Shown here piece by piece: positions 42,366 to 50,501 of a stretch of DNA of 64,000 nt. A program made the translations under genes and the position numbers. The stretch lies in NCBI GenBank assembly GCA_945889625.1, contig CAMDCE010000002.1, forward strand, positions 186,001-250,000, given 5' to 3'. How positions within the stretch are numbered: position 1 is the first letter of the stretch; each line of letters starts with the position of its first letter. The notes beneath the pieces were generated by a model. The model was not told where the DNA came from. It was given only the letters and a program-made list of their open reading frames with translations, and did not search any database. Origin of the DNA: Asaia bogorensis. GTDB taxonomy: Bacteria > Pseudomonadota > Alphaproteobacteria > Reyranellales > Reyranellaceae.

Positions 42366-44421
42366 TCACGGTCGGGACGACGGCGATCAGCAGGTTGCCG
42401 AGCTTGTCCTGTGTGACGCGATCGCCCGGCTCGACCACCGTCGTGCAATCGAGCTGCTCGAGGATCGCCGGGCCTTCGAAGCTCGCATCGAGCGGCAGCC
42501 GGTCACGGGCGTAGATCGGCGTCTGCCGCCAGCCATCGGTGAACCACACGCGGCGCTCGCCGGTCTGGGCGGCCTTCAAGGTCGGCGCGCGCTCGGTGGC
42601 GGCAAGCGCTGCCAGCGAGACTTCCGGCCGCACGCCGATCACGGCGGTGTGGAGATTGACCAGCACCGGCGGGATTTCGGCCAGCTCGATGCCGAAGCGG
42701 CGGTCGTAGGCCACGGCAAAGGCTTTGCGCAGGCCCTCGACGCCGATATCCGGCCGTTCGACGCCGAACGAGAGGATGTGGCTCTGGCCCTGGAACTGCA
42801 TGTCGGCGGTATAGACGCGGCGCAGCTCGCGCACCGGCACGCCTTCGCGCTTGATCGTGGCCTCGCCCTCGGCCGACTGCTCGGCGTAGATACGCGAGAT
42901 CGTGGCGTCGTCGAGCGCCGACACGGGCTTGTTCACCGTGCGCACATAGTCGTGGCGCAGGTCGGCCACGACGCAGCCCAAGGCGTTGGTGATGCCAGGC
43001 CGCGCCGGCACAAGCACGTTGGGGATCGCGAGCTCACGGGCCAGCGCCGTGGCATGCACGGGGCCCGCGCCGCCAAAGGCAAACAGCGCGAAGTCGCGCG
43101 GATCGTGGCCGCGCGACAGCGACACCAGCCGCATGGCGCCCGCCATGCGGTCGTTGGCGATGCGCAGGATGGCGGCGGCCGCGGCATTGGCGTCGAGGCC
43201 GAGCGGCTTGCCGACCTTGGCCTCGATCAGGGCGCGTACATGGTCGAGCGTCACCGGACGGTCGACGCCCAGCAGCCGCTCGGGATTGAGCCGGCCCAGG
43301 ATCAGGTTGGCGTCGGTGATGGTGGGCTCGGTGCCGCCGCGGCCGTAGCAGATCGGGCCCGGCCGGGCGCCGGCGCTCTCGGGACCGACCCGCAGCATGC
43401 CCGCCTGGTCGACCGAGGCGATCGAGCCGCCACCGGCGCCGATCGTGTGGACATCGACCATCGGCACATGGATCGGCATGGCGTATTCCAGCTCGAGCTC
43501 GCCCGAGACCTGCGGCACGGCGTTCTCGATCAGCCCGACATCGGTCGAGGTGCCGCCCATGTCGTAGGTGATGAGGTTGGGATGGCCCGAGGCGCGGCCG
43601 GTATAGGCCGCCGCCATCACGCCCGACGCCGGACCCGACATCACCGTGTTGACGGCGGCCTCGGCGATCAGCTGAGACGAAATGGTGCCGCCGTTGCCCT
43701 GCATCACCAGGATGTCGCGATGAAATCCCTTGGCCGAAAGTTCGGTGCGCAGCCGCGCCAGATAGCGGGCCAGCACGGGCTGCACCGAGGCATTCACCGC
43801 CGCTGTGACGCCGCGCTCGAACTCGCGATATTCCGACAGGATGGCATGGCCCGCCGTGACGTAGGGATTGGGCCACAGCGCGCGCACGATCTCGGCGGCG
43901 CGCTTCTCGTGCGACGAATTGATGTAGCTGTGCAGGAAATGGATCACGAGGGCTTCGCACCCCGCCGCCAGCAGCTTCTTCGCCGCCTCGGCCACCGCAG
44001 CCTCGTCGAGCGGTGTCAGCACCTTGCCGTCGGCATCCATGCGCTCGGCCACTTCGAGGCGATACTCGCGCTCGATCAGGGGATGGAAGGTGCCGCGCAG
44101 GCCGTAGGACTGCGGCCGCGTGCGCCGGCCGAGCTCCAGCACGTCGCGAAAGCCCTTGGTGGTGATCAGGCCGACCTTGGCGATCTTGCGTTCCAAGAGC
44201 GCGTTGGTCGTGGTCGTCGTGCCATGGACCACGGCAGCCAAGGTGGCGGGATCGACGCCGGCGCCACTGATGGCCGCCATGAAGCCGATCGCCTGGTTGT
44301 CGATGGTGGTCGGCACCTTGGCGAGCTTCACTGCGCCGGACACCGAATCGATGGCCAGAAGATCGGTGAAGGTGCCACCGACATCGATGCCGACCGTGAA
44401 GGAACTTTGCGCTGGGGACAT
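42358..44421 (-). CDS. Hydantoinase/oxoprolinase A-subunit (HyuA-like)
   Basis: This is a 687-aa ATP-dependent cyclic-amide hydrolase subunit of the HyuA/acetone-carboxylase-beta superfamily. It starts with the actin/ASKHA phosphate motif FTVGIDVGGTFTDLLAIDS. The second phosphate motif is around VHGTTTTTNALLERK, and the central TYDMGGTSTDVGLI motif and the adenosine motif FGGAGPVHATALARE follow. Such enzymes open lactam or hydantoin rings with ATP. The HyuB partner is not adjacent; DUF2332 takes its place. ATG 44421 is used; a TTG two codons upstream would overlap livF. It lies in line with a Liv-type importer and ring-reducing enzymes. Confidence 0.9.
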   Translation of the reverse strand: MSPAQSSFTVGIDVGGTFTDLLAIDSVSGAVKLAKVPTTIDNQAIGFMAAISGAGVDPATLAAVVHGTTTTTNALLERKIAKVGLITTKGFRDVLELGRRTRPQSYGLRGTFHPLIEREYRLEVAERMDADGKVLTPLDEAAVAEAAKKLLAAGCEALVIHFLHSYINSSHEKRAAEIVRALWPNPYVTAGHAILSEYREFERGVTAAVNASVQPVLARYLARLRTELSAKGFHRDILVMQGNGGTISSQLIAEAAVNTVMSGPASGVMAAAYTGRASGHPNLITYDMGGTSTDVGLIENAVPQVSGELELEYAMPIHVPMVDVHTIGAGGGSIASVDQAGMLRVGPESAGARPGPICYGRGGTEPTITDANLILGRLNPERLLGVDRPVTLDHVRALIEAKVGKPLGLDANAAAAAILRIANDRMAGAMRLVSLSRGHDPRDFALFAFGGAGPVHATALARELAIPNVLVPARPGITNALGCVVADLRHDYVRTVNKPVSALDDATISRIYAEQSAEGEATIKREGVPVRELRRVYTADMQFQGQSHILSFGVERPDIGVEGLRKAFAVAYDRRFGIELAEIPPVLVNLHTAVIGVRPEVSLAALAATERAPTLKAAQTGERRVWFTDGWRQTPIYARDRLPLDASFEGPAILEQLDCTTVVEPGDRVTQDKLGNLLIAVVPTVNA

Positions 44422-44423
44422 GA

Positions 44424-45125
44424 TCAAACCGAAAGATACTGTTCGCGGAGGGAGGCGTCGGCGGCAAGCTCGGCCATCGACCCGCCGAAGCGGATCTGGC
44501 CTTTCTCGATAATATAGGCGCGGTCGGCGACAGCCCGGGAGAATTGCAGGTTCTGTTCGCTCAGCAGCACCGAGAGACCCTCGCCCTTCAGGGCCCGGAT
44601 CGACTGCACCATCTGCTCGACGATGATGGGCGCCAGCCCCTCGGACGGCTCGTCGAGCAGCACGCAGCGCGGATTGCCCATCAGCGTGCGGGCGATCGTC
44701 AGCATCTGCTGCTCGCCGCCCGACATGCGCCCGCCCGGCCGCTCGCGCATGCGGGCAAGGTTGGGGAAGAGCGAAAACAGCCTGGTCTCGGTCCAGGCGG
44801 GCAGGCCGTCACGCGCCGCCTGGCGGCCGACCTCGAGATTCTCCATCACCGTGAGCTCGGTGAAGATGCGCCGATCCTCCGGAACATAGCCCAGCCCCAG
44901 GCGCGCGATGCGATAGGCCGCCAGCCGTTCGATACGCCGACCCTCGAAGCTCACCTCGCCGCCGGCCGGCGGCACCAGCCCCATGATCGCCTTCATGGTC
45001 GTCGACTTGCCGGCGCCGTTGCGGCCAAGCAGGGCCACGACCTCGCCGGCCTTCGCCTCAAGCGACACGCCATGCAGGATATGGGCGCGGCCGTAGTAGG
45101 CATGCAGGTCCTTCACCGAAAGCAT
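44424..45125 (-). CDS. Branched-chain amino-acid type ABC transporter ATP-binding protein LivF
   Basis: This is a 233-aa ATPase of the LivF group. Walker A is LLGRNGAGKST, the signature is RMSGGEQQMLTIARTL, Walker B is RCVLLDEPSEGLAP, and the LivF-specific YVPEDRRIFTELTVMENL is present. With LivG it powers the fused LivHM permease. The ATG at 45125 is chosen; the preceding TTG is unlikely. It sits 2 bases before the hydantoinase gene and is separated from livG by a palindromic repeat. The substrate is probably not leucine in this context but a catabolic heterocycle, amide or acid (inference). Confidence 0.93.
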   Translation of the reverse strand: MLSVKDLHAYYGRAHILHGVSLEAKAGEVVALLGRNGAGKSTTMKAIMGLVPPAGGEVSFEGRRIERLAAYRIARLGLGYVPEDRRIFTELTVMENLEVGRQAARDGLPAWTETRLFSLFPNLARMRERPGGRMSGGEQQMLTIARTLMGNPRCVLLDEPSEGLAPIIVEQMVQSIRALKGEGLSVLLSEQNLQFSRAVADRAYIIEKGQIRFGGSMAELAADASLREQYLSV

Positions 45126-45139
45126 CAATACACCACTGC

Positions 45140-45248
45140 CTCATCCTGAGGAGCGCGCGCAGCGCGCGTCTCGAAGGATGGGCAACAAACACAGTGCTCG
45201 GTCCACCCTTCGAGACGCGGTCCTGCGGACCGCTCCTCAGGGTGAGGT
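45140..45248. repeat. Nested palindromic extragenic repeat, family A copy 3
   Basis: TCATCCTGAGGAG on the left, GTCTCGAAGGATGGG and CCCTTCGAGACG inside, and CTCCTCAGGGTGAGG on the right, with GC hairpins in both arms (GCGCGCGCAGCGCGCG and GCGGTCCTGCGGACCGC). It is the same family as 6792-6902 and 7788-7895. It is inserted between livG and livF inside an otherwise compact operon, so it may attenuate downstream expression or protect the upstream mRNA end. Confidence 0.8.
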
Positions 45249-45267
45249 GATGTCGTCCTAGCGTCTC

Positions 45268-46029
45268 TCACGGCGCGCCTCCGAGATAGACGTCGCGCAC
45301 ATTGGCGTTGGCCCTCACCTCTTCGGGCGTGCCACCGGCGATCAGACGGCCGCGATCGAGCACGATGATGCGGTCGGCCTGGCTGAACACGACGTCCATG
45401 TCGTGCTCGGTGAACAGCACCGCGATCCTGGCGGTGCGTGCCAGCCTTGCCGTCAGTTCCATCAGTGCCACCCGCTCCCGGGGCGCCATGCCGGCGGTCG
45501 GCTCGTCCATCAGCAAGAGCCGCGGCGCGTTGGCCAGCGCCATGGCGAGTTCGACGCGCTTGAGATCGCCATAGGCCAGCACGCCACAGACCCTGTCGGC
45601 CTGGTCGCGCATGCCGACCTGATCGAGCAGGGTATCGGCCTCGTGGCTCAGGGCATCGCCGAACCGCGATAGCAGCGAGCGCAATTTGCCGGCGTGGGAA
45701 TAGAGCGCCATCTGCACGTTCTCGCGCACCGACAGCGAGGCGAAGGTGGCGGTGATCTGGAAGGTGCGGCCGACGCCCAGCTTCCAGATGGCGCGCGGGC
45801 TCATGCCCATGATGTCGCGACCGTCCAACCGCGCGAGGCCGCTGTCGGGAGCAAGCTGGCCGTTCAGCATGTTGAAGCAGGTGCTCTTGCCCGCGCCGTT
45901 GGGGCCGATCAGGGCCAGCAGTTCGCCGGCATCGACGGCGAAGGAGACGTCGACCACGGCCTGGACGCCACCGAATGCCTTGTGCAGGCCTTCGACTTGC
46001 AGCACGGCGCTCATACGCTCATTGCTCAT
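45268..46029 (-). CDS. Branched-chain amino-acid type ABC transporter ATP-binding protein LivG
   Basis: This is a 253-aa ATPase of the LivG group. Walker A is ALIGPNGAGKSTCFNMLNG, the family insert is GVGRTFQITATFASLSVRENVQ, the signature region is LAYGDLKRVELAMALANAPRL, and Walker B is LLLMDEPTAGM. The signature SGG of LivF-type proteins reads AYGD here, as is common in LivG. The ATG overlaps the fused permease stop by 4 bases (ATGA). Only 253 residues are real; the longer open frame upstream is antisense-like noise inside the permease. Confidence 0.93.
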   Translation of the reverse strand: MSNERMSAVLQVEGLHKAFGGVQAVVDVSFAVDAGELLALIGPNGAGKSTCFNMLNGQLAPDSGLARLDGRDIMGMSPRAIWKLGVGRTFQITATFASLSVRENVQMALYSHAGKLRSLLSRFGDALSHEADTLLDQVGMRDQADRVCGVLAYGDLKRVELAMALANAPRLLLMDEPTAGMAPRERVALMELTARLARTARIAVLFTEHDMDVVFSQADRIIVLDRGRLIAGGTPEEVRANANVRDVYLGGAP

Positions 46030-47900
46030 GGGCGCGCCTCGCGCCAGCGGCCGGCCACGGCCTTGAGGCCGCCGACCAGTCCCTGGGGGAACAGCAGAAC
46101 GATCAGCAGGATCACCAGTCCCATCCCGGCGCGCCAGAATTCGGTGCGGCGGGCGAGCTCGTCGCGCAGCCAGGTGAAGATCGCCGCGCCGACCACCGGT
46201 CCGGTCAGGGTCTCGACACCGCCCAGCAGCACCATCACCAGCCCGTCGGTCGACTGGCCGATACCGATCGACGACGGCGAGATGCTGCCCTTGGAAAATG
46301 CGAAGACGGCGCCAGCGAGGCCCGCCAGCGTGCCGGCCAGCACGAAGGCCGCCCACTGGAAGGAGCGCACGTCGATGCCGATCGCCTCGGCGCGCAGGGC
46401 TGAATCGCGGCCGGCGCGCAGCACATAGCCGAAAGGCGAGAACAGCACGCGCCAGAGAAAGGCGATGCCGACGCCGCACAGCGCCAGCGTCGCATAATAG
46501 TAGACGCTCTTGTCGCCCAGCCAGGCCGACGGCCAGATGCCGACGATGCCGTTGCTGCCGCCGGTGAGCTGGTCCCACTGGAAGACGATCGACCAGCTGA
46601 TCTGGGCAAAAGCCAGGGTCAGCATGGCGAGATAGACGCCCGACAAGCGCACGCAGAACCAGCCATAGACCACGGCGAACAGCCCGGCGCAGAACGGCGC
46701 CAGCAGGAGGGCCGCCTCCATCGGCAGTCCGGCGCGCTTGAAGAGCAGCGCCGCTGCATAGGCGCCGAGGCCGAAGTAGGCGGCGTGGCCGAACGACACC
46801 ATGCCGGCCGGCCCCATGATGAAATGCAGGCTGACGGCAAACAGCGCGAAGCAGGCGATATCGGTCAGCAGCACCGACACGTAGCGGTCGGCGAGCAGCG
46901 GCACGATGAGGAACAGCACGATCCAGCAGGCAGCGACCTGCCAGCGCGGCGACCTGAGCGGCGGCGCAATCTCGCCAGCCGTGCGCTGCAGCGCCGGCGG
47001 CTTGCCGAGCAGGCCATACGGCCGCACGACGAGCACCACGCCCATGATCACGAACTCGACGACGAGCGTCAGCTTGGAGAACACGATCTCGGTGTCGAAG
47101 AGATGCACCGTGCCGATGCCGATGCAAAAGGCCTTGGCGACGCCGATCAGAATGGCCGCGAGGAAAGCCCCGCCCAGGCTGCCGAGGCCACCGACCACGG
47201 TGACCACGAAGGCGTCGGCGATGACCGAAAGATCCATGTCGAGATTGGCGGGCTCGCGCGGGATCTGCAGCGCGCCGCCGAGGCCAGCCAGCACGGCGCC
47301 GACGAAAAACACCGACGTGAACAGCTTGGCTTGGTCGACGCCCAGCGCCGCCACCATCTCGCGATCCTGCGTCGCGGCGCGGACCAGGGCTCCCCAGCGC
47401 GTGCGCCTCAGCAGCACCGTCATGCCGCCCAGCACGACCGGGCCGATGGCGATCAGCAGGAGATCGTAGGCGGGGATGCGCTTGCCCAGGATCTCGACGC
47501 TACCGAAGCCGGGCGCGCGCGGACCGACCAGATCCTCCGGGCCCCAGGCGAAGAGCGCGGCGTCCTTGATCACCAGCACGACCGCGAAGGTGGCGAGCAA
47601 CTGGAAGAGTTCCGGCGCGCGGTAGATGCGCCGCAGGACCAGCACCTCGATGGCGACGCCTGCGAGCCCCACCGCCAGCGCCGCCACGATCACCGCGCTC
47701 CAGAAGCCGAGCGGCGAGCGGCCCAGTGCCTCGATCAGGCTGTAGGCGCCGTACAGCCCCAGCATATAGAGCGAGCCATGGGCGAAATTGACGATCCGCG
47801 TGACGCCAAAGATCAGCGACAGGCCGGCCGACACCAGAAACAACGACGATGCTGCGGCCAGCCCGTTGAGGAGCTGGATGAGGATGGAGGCGAAGGTCAC
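46026..47900 (-). CDS. Fused LivH-LivM ABC transporter permease
   Basis: This is a 624-aa inner-membrane protein joining two permeases usually encoded separately. Residues about 1-290 are LivH-like (GLSLIFGVTRIVNFAHGSLYMLG; GGLGSLGGAFLAAILIGVAK). Residues about 315-624 are LivM-like (LHFIMGPAGMVSFGHAAYFGLGAYAAAL; GVETLTGPVVGAAIF). The join near residues 290-315 (VRPYGLLGKPPALQRTAGEI) is a short hydrophilic linker with no stop. The start is GTG at 47900. A one-polypeptide permease enforces heterodimer stoichiometry. It is downstream of the binding-protein gene and followed by livG. Confidence 0.92.
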   Translation of the reverse strand: MTFASILIQLLNGLAAASSLFLVSAGLSLIFGVTRIVNFAHGSLYMLGLYGAYSLIEALGRSPLGFWSAVIVAALAVGLAGVAIEVLVLRRIYRAPELFQLLATFAVVLVIKDAALFAWGPEDLVGPRAPGFGSVEILGKRIPAYDLLLIAIGPVVLGGMTVLLRRTRWGALVRAATQDREMVAALGVDQAKLFTSVFFVGAVLAGLGGALQIPREPANLDMDLSVIADAFVVTVVGGLGSLGGAFLAAILIGVAKAFCIGIGTVHLFDTEIVFSKLTLVVEFVIMGVVLVVRPYGLLGKPPALQRTAGEIAPPLRSPRWQVAACWIVLFLIVPLLADRYVSVLLTDIACFALFAVSLHFIMGPAGMVSFGHAAYFGLGAYAAALLFKRAGLPMEAALLLAPFCAGLFAVVYGWFCVRLSGVYLAMLTLAFAQISWSIVFQWDQLTGGSNGIVGIWPSAWLGDKSVYYYATLALCGVGIAFLWRVLFSPFGYVLRAGRDSALRAEAIGIDVRSFQWAAFVLAGTLAGLAGAVFAFSKGSISPSSIGIGQSTDGLVMVLLGGVETLTGPVVGAAIFTWLRDELARRTEFWRAGMGLVILLIVLLFPQGLVGGLKAVAGRWREARP

Positions 47901-47920
47901 GACTTTATTGTGACAACAAA

Positions 47921-47993
47921 GCTGTCATCCCGAGCACAGCGAGGGATCTTTCCGGTGACTTCAAAGATCCCTCACTTCGTTCGGGATGACAGC
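47921..47993. repeat. Extragenic palindrome GCTGTCATCCCGA (single copy in window)
   Basis: This is a 13-bp perfect inverted repeat, GCTGTCATCCCGA at 47921-47933 against TCGGGATGACAGC at 47981-47993. It encloses a second perfect pair, GAGGGATCTTT (47941-47951) and AAAGATCCCTC (47963-47973). It lies 13 bases past the livJ stop and 20 bases before the livHM start. A hairpin in this place commonly lets the binding-protein gene be expressed above the permease genes. Confidence 0.8.
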
Positions 47994-48006
47994 GGCTCTG
48001 TCGCCG

Positions 48007-49212
48007 TCAGTTCGCCGGCCTCATTTTCCTGACTTCCTCATCCGACGGCAGCGCATCCTTGCCGTCGACGAAGCGCCAGTCCTTCATGTAGCCCTTGCCG
48101 TCCTTGACCGCGATGCGGCCGACGTAGGCTCCCATGGTCGACTGGTGATCGAGCGCACGGTAGGTGACGTTGCCAAAAGGCGTCATGTGCTGCAGCCCGC
48201 TCATGGCGGCGATCAGCTTGTCCTGATCGAGCGAGCCCGCCTTCTTGATCGCCGCCACCGCCGACATCACGGTCGAGTAGCCGACGACCGAGCCCAGCCG
48301 CGGATAGTCCTTGTACTTGGCCTGGTAGGCGGCGAGGAACTTGGCGTGCTCGGGAGTCTTGATCTCGCTCCACGGATAGCCGGTGACGTACCAGCCCTCG
48401 GGCGCCTCCTCCTTCAGCGGATCGAGATATTCCGGCTCGCCGGCCAGCAGATTGAAGACCTCGACACCCTTGAAGGTGCCGCGCTGCTGGCCCTCGCGCA
48501 CGAACTTGGCGAGATCGGCGCCGAACAGCGAGGAGAAGATCGCCTCGGGCTTGGCGTCGGCCAGCGCCTGGGCCACAGCACCGGCATCGATCTTGCCGAG
48601 CGGCGGCGCCTGTTCGGTGACGAACTCGACGCCGGGCTGCTTGGCCGACAAGAGCTTCTTGAAGGCCGCGGTCGCCGACTGGCCGTATTCATAGTTGGGA
48701 TAAACGATCGCCCAGCGCTTCTTGTTGAGCTTGGCGGCGTCGGGAATGAGCATCGCTGTCTGCATGTAGGTCGAGGTGCGCAGCCGGAAGGTGTAGGCGT
48801 TGCCGGCGTCCCACACGATCTTGTCGGTCAGCGGCTCGGCGGCGATGAACAGCGTCTTGCGCTGCTTGGCGAAGTCGGCGACCGCGAGGCCGACGTTGGA
48901 CGGGAAGGTGCCGATCAGGAACGCCACCTTCTCGCGGCTCAGCAGCTCCTCGGCCACGCGCACAGCGTCGCCCGGATTGCCGTTGTCATCGCGGCTCACA
49001 ATCTCGATCTTGCGGCCGAGCACGCCGCCCGCCGCATTGACTTCCTCGACCGCCATCTCCCAGCCCTTCTTGTAGGGTTCGAGGAAGGCCGGGAAGACCT
49101 TGTAGCTGTTGAGTTCGCCGATCTTGATCGGCTCCTGGGCGCCGGCCGGGCCGCCGAGCGACAGCGCCACGAAGGCCGCAGCGCCGGCGAGCAGATGATT
49201 GCGACTGAGCAT
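48007..49212 (-). CDS. ABC transporter substrate-binding protein, LivJ-like
   Basis: This is a 401-aa periplasmic binding protein of the type I (Leu/Ile/Val-like) fold. It has a signal peptide (MLSRNHLLAGAAAFVALSLG, cleaved at GAQ) and then IKIGELNSYKVFPAFLEPYKKGWEMAVEEVNAAGG, the usual first-strand and first-helix start. The ligand pocket residues differ from strict leucine binders as far as I can judge, so the cargo is open. It is followed by the palindrome and by the permease and ATPase genes. Context suggests uptake of the compound degraded by the molybdenum hydroxylase and ring reductase upstream. Confidence 0.92.
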   Translation of the reverse strand: MLSRNHLLAGAAAFVALSLGGPAGAQEPIKIGELNSYKVFPAFLEPYKKGWEMAVEEVNAAGGVLGRKIEIVSRDDNGNPGDAVRVAEELLSREKVAFLIGTFPSNVGLAVADFAKQRKTLFIAAEPLTDKIVWDAGNAYTFRLRTSTYMQTAMLIPDAAKLNKKRWAIVYPNYEYGQSATAAFKKLLSAKQPGVEFVTEQAPPLGKIDAGAVAQALADAKPEAIFSSLFGADLAKFVREGQQRGTFKGVEVFNLLAGEPEYLDPLKEEAPEGWYVTGYPWSEIKTPEHAKFLAAYQAKYKDYPRLGSVVGYSTVMSAVAAIKKAGSLDQDKLIAAMSGLQHMTPFGNVTYRALDHQSTMGAYVGRIAVKDGKGYMKDWRFVDGKDALPSDEEVRKMRPAN

Positions 49213-49266
49213 GAAATCCCCCTCTGCAAAACGATGAATTCTCCCTGAACCGAACCTAGCACCCTC

Positions 49267-49644
49267 TCACGACGCAAAAGAAGAGCGCGCTTGAATGCCC
49301 CAATGACCGTCCTGATGGGTCACGATGTAGATCGTCTCGAAGCGACCGATCAGCGAACCATCCTTGCGCCATCGGCTGAACTTCACCTTGAGATGCACCT
49401 TGCTCTCGCCGACATGGATAGGGGTCCGCTCGTCCCAGACGCTGTGATGCCAGCCGTCGCCGGCGCGAGCGCGGAAATCCTCAAGCTTGTAGTCGCCGTG
49501 GTTCGGCCAAACGACGACCTTGCCACCGGCGAGGCGAACATGGGGAAAATTGCAGGCGGCATTGACGCCCGGCTCGTCGCCCCGATTGAGGGCTGCCATG
49601 TAGTCGTCGAGTGCAGCCATGGCCGCCTTGAAGGGATCGCTCAT
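49267..49644 (-). CDS. Small SnoaL/NTF2-like protein
   Basis: This is a 125-aa cytoplasmic protein without a signal peptide. The NTF2 fold is suggested by FKAAMAALDDYMAALNRGDEPG, the central VRLAGGKVVVWPN and the C-terminal strand pair with VHLKVKFSRWRKDGSLIGRFE and TIYIVTHQDGHWGIQARSSFA. The cone-shaped cavity of this fold usually binds small hydrophobic or ring compounds, which suits a heterocycle catabolic operon. It has a strong ribosome site (GGAAGGAGG) and overlaps the UPF0280 stop by 4 bases, so translation is coupled. Confidence 0.8.
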   Translation of the reverse strand: MSDPFKAAMAALDDYMAALNRGDEPGVNAACNFPHVRLAGGKVVVWPNHGDYKLEDFRARAGDGWHHSVWDERTPIHVGESKVHLKVKFSRWRKDGSLIGRFETIYIVTHQDGHWGIQARSSFAS

Positions 49645-50501
49645 CCTGCCTCCTTCCGGGCAAGCGCCGTGCTGCCCGCATCGATGCGCCACTGGCCCTG
49701 GAGCGACAGTGCCGCACCGTCGATCAGGCCGCAGAGGCGCAGCCGGCGCGCTTCGGCGGCACCTTGGTCGAGCGCTACAGCGACCACGTGATGGGGCAGC
49801 GGGCCGACGGAAACGGTAACGGGCAAATCCAATAGATCGCTATCGGGATCGATCTCGCGCGCCGGGCGCCGTCGAATGGAGGGGTGATCGGCATTGACCG
49901 CATTGGCGATCAGGGTCGCGGCGGCGTCGGCGTCAGCAGCCGTTGCCGCCAGGATCGTGGCGCTGTCGGCGATGCCCAGCGAAAACGAGCGGCCGCCGCA
50001 GCCCGAGGTGGCGATGCCGCGCACCGGCCGGTCATGGCGCAGCGTGGCAAAACCCGAAAGCTGCGGCGCCAGGAGATCGGCGACGATGCCGGCACGCAGT
50101 TCGTGGCCGGGCGCCAGGTGGAGCGCGATGTCTCCACCGTTGTTCACATAGGCCTTGTCGAGCGTGCGGCCGCCGATCGTCGCCGCCAGCATTTCGTCAG
50201 CCACGGCGCCCGCGACGGCCGCCATGGGGGTGATGTAGACGGCGCGATGCGGCCAAACCGCGCCTACCATGCGCCGCGCGACGGGACCCTGCAGCAGCGG
50301 ATGGATCTCGCCGACCGGTCGGCGCAGCGCCGGCAACTCGCCCACGAGGGTCGGCAGGATGTCGCCAAAGCCCTCGGATGCCTGCCGGTAGGCGTGCGCC
50401 ACTTCGGCAGCGGCGCCGAAGGCTTCGATCAAGAGATCGATCGGGCCGTGCTGCAGATGCAGCCGGCCGTCAGGCAGTCGCGCGATCTGCGGGCCGGTCA
50501 T
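49641..50501 (-). CDS. UPF0280 family protein (ApbE-like fold)
   Basis: This is a 286-aa protein of the UPF0280 family, distantly related to the flavin transferase ApbE. Recognisable are RRPVGEIHPLLQGPVARRMV, DKAYVNNGGDIALHLAPG, and RGIATSGCGGRSFSLGIADSATI with the glycine-rich TSGCGG. The function of the family is not established. An ApbE-like role in covalent flavin loading of the neighbouring 6-hydroxynicotinate-reductase-like enzyme is a testable inference from the consistent pairing. It has ATGA overlaps on both sides (50498-50501 and 49641-49644), showing a tightly coupled operon. Confidence 0.85.
   Translation of the reverse strand: MTGPQIARLPDGRLHLQHGPIDLLIEAFGAAAEVAHAYRQASEGFGDILPTLVGELPALRRPVGEIHPLLQGPVARRMVGAVWPHRAVYITPMAAVAGAVADEMLAATIGGRTLDKAYVNNGGDIALHLAPGHELRAGIVADLLAPQLSGFATLRHDRPVRGIATSGCGGRSFSLGIADSATILAATAADADAAATLIANAVNADHPSIRRRPAREIDPDSDLLDLPVTVSVGPLPHHVVAVALDQGAAEARRLRLCGLIDGAALSLQGQWRIDAGSTALARKEAG

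Noticed and set aside
42334..44517. A 727-codon plus-strand frame opposite the HyuA gene
   Set aside because: No ribosome site or recognisable domain; HyuA on the other strand is well supported.
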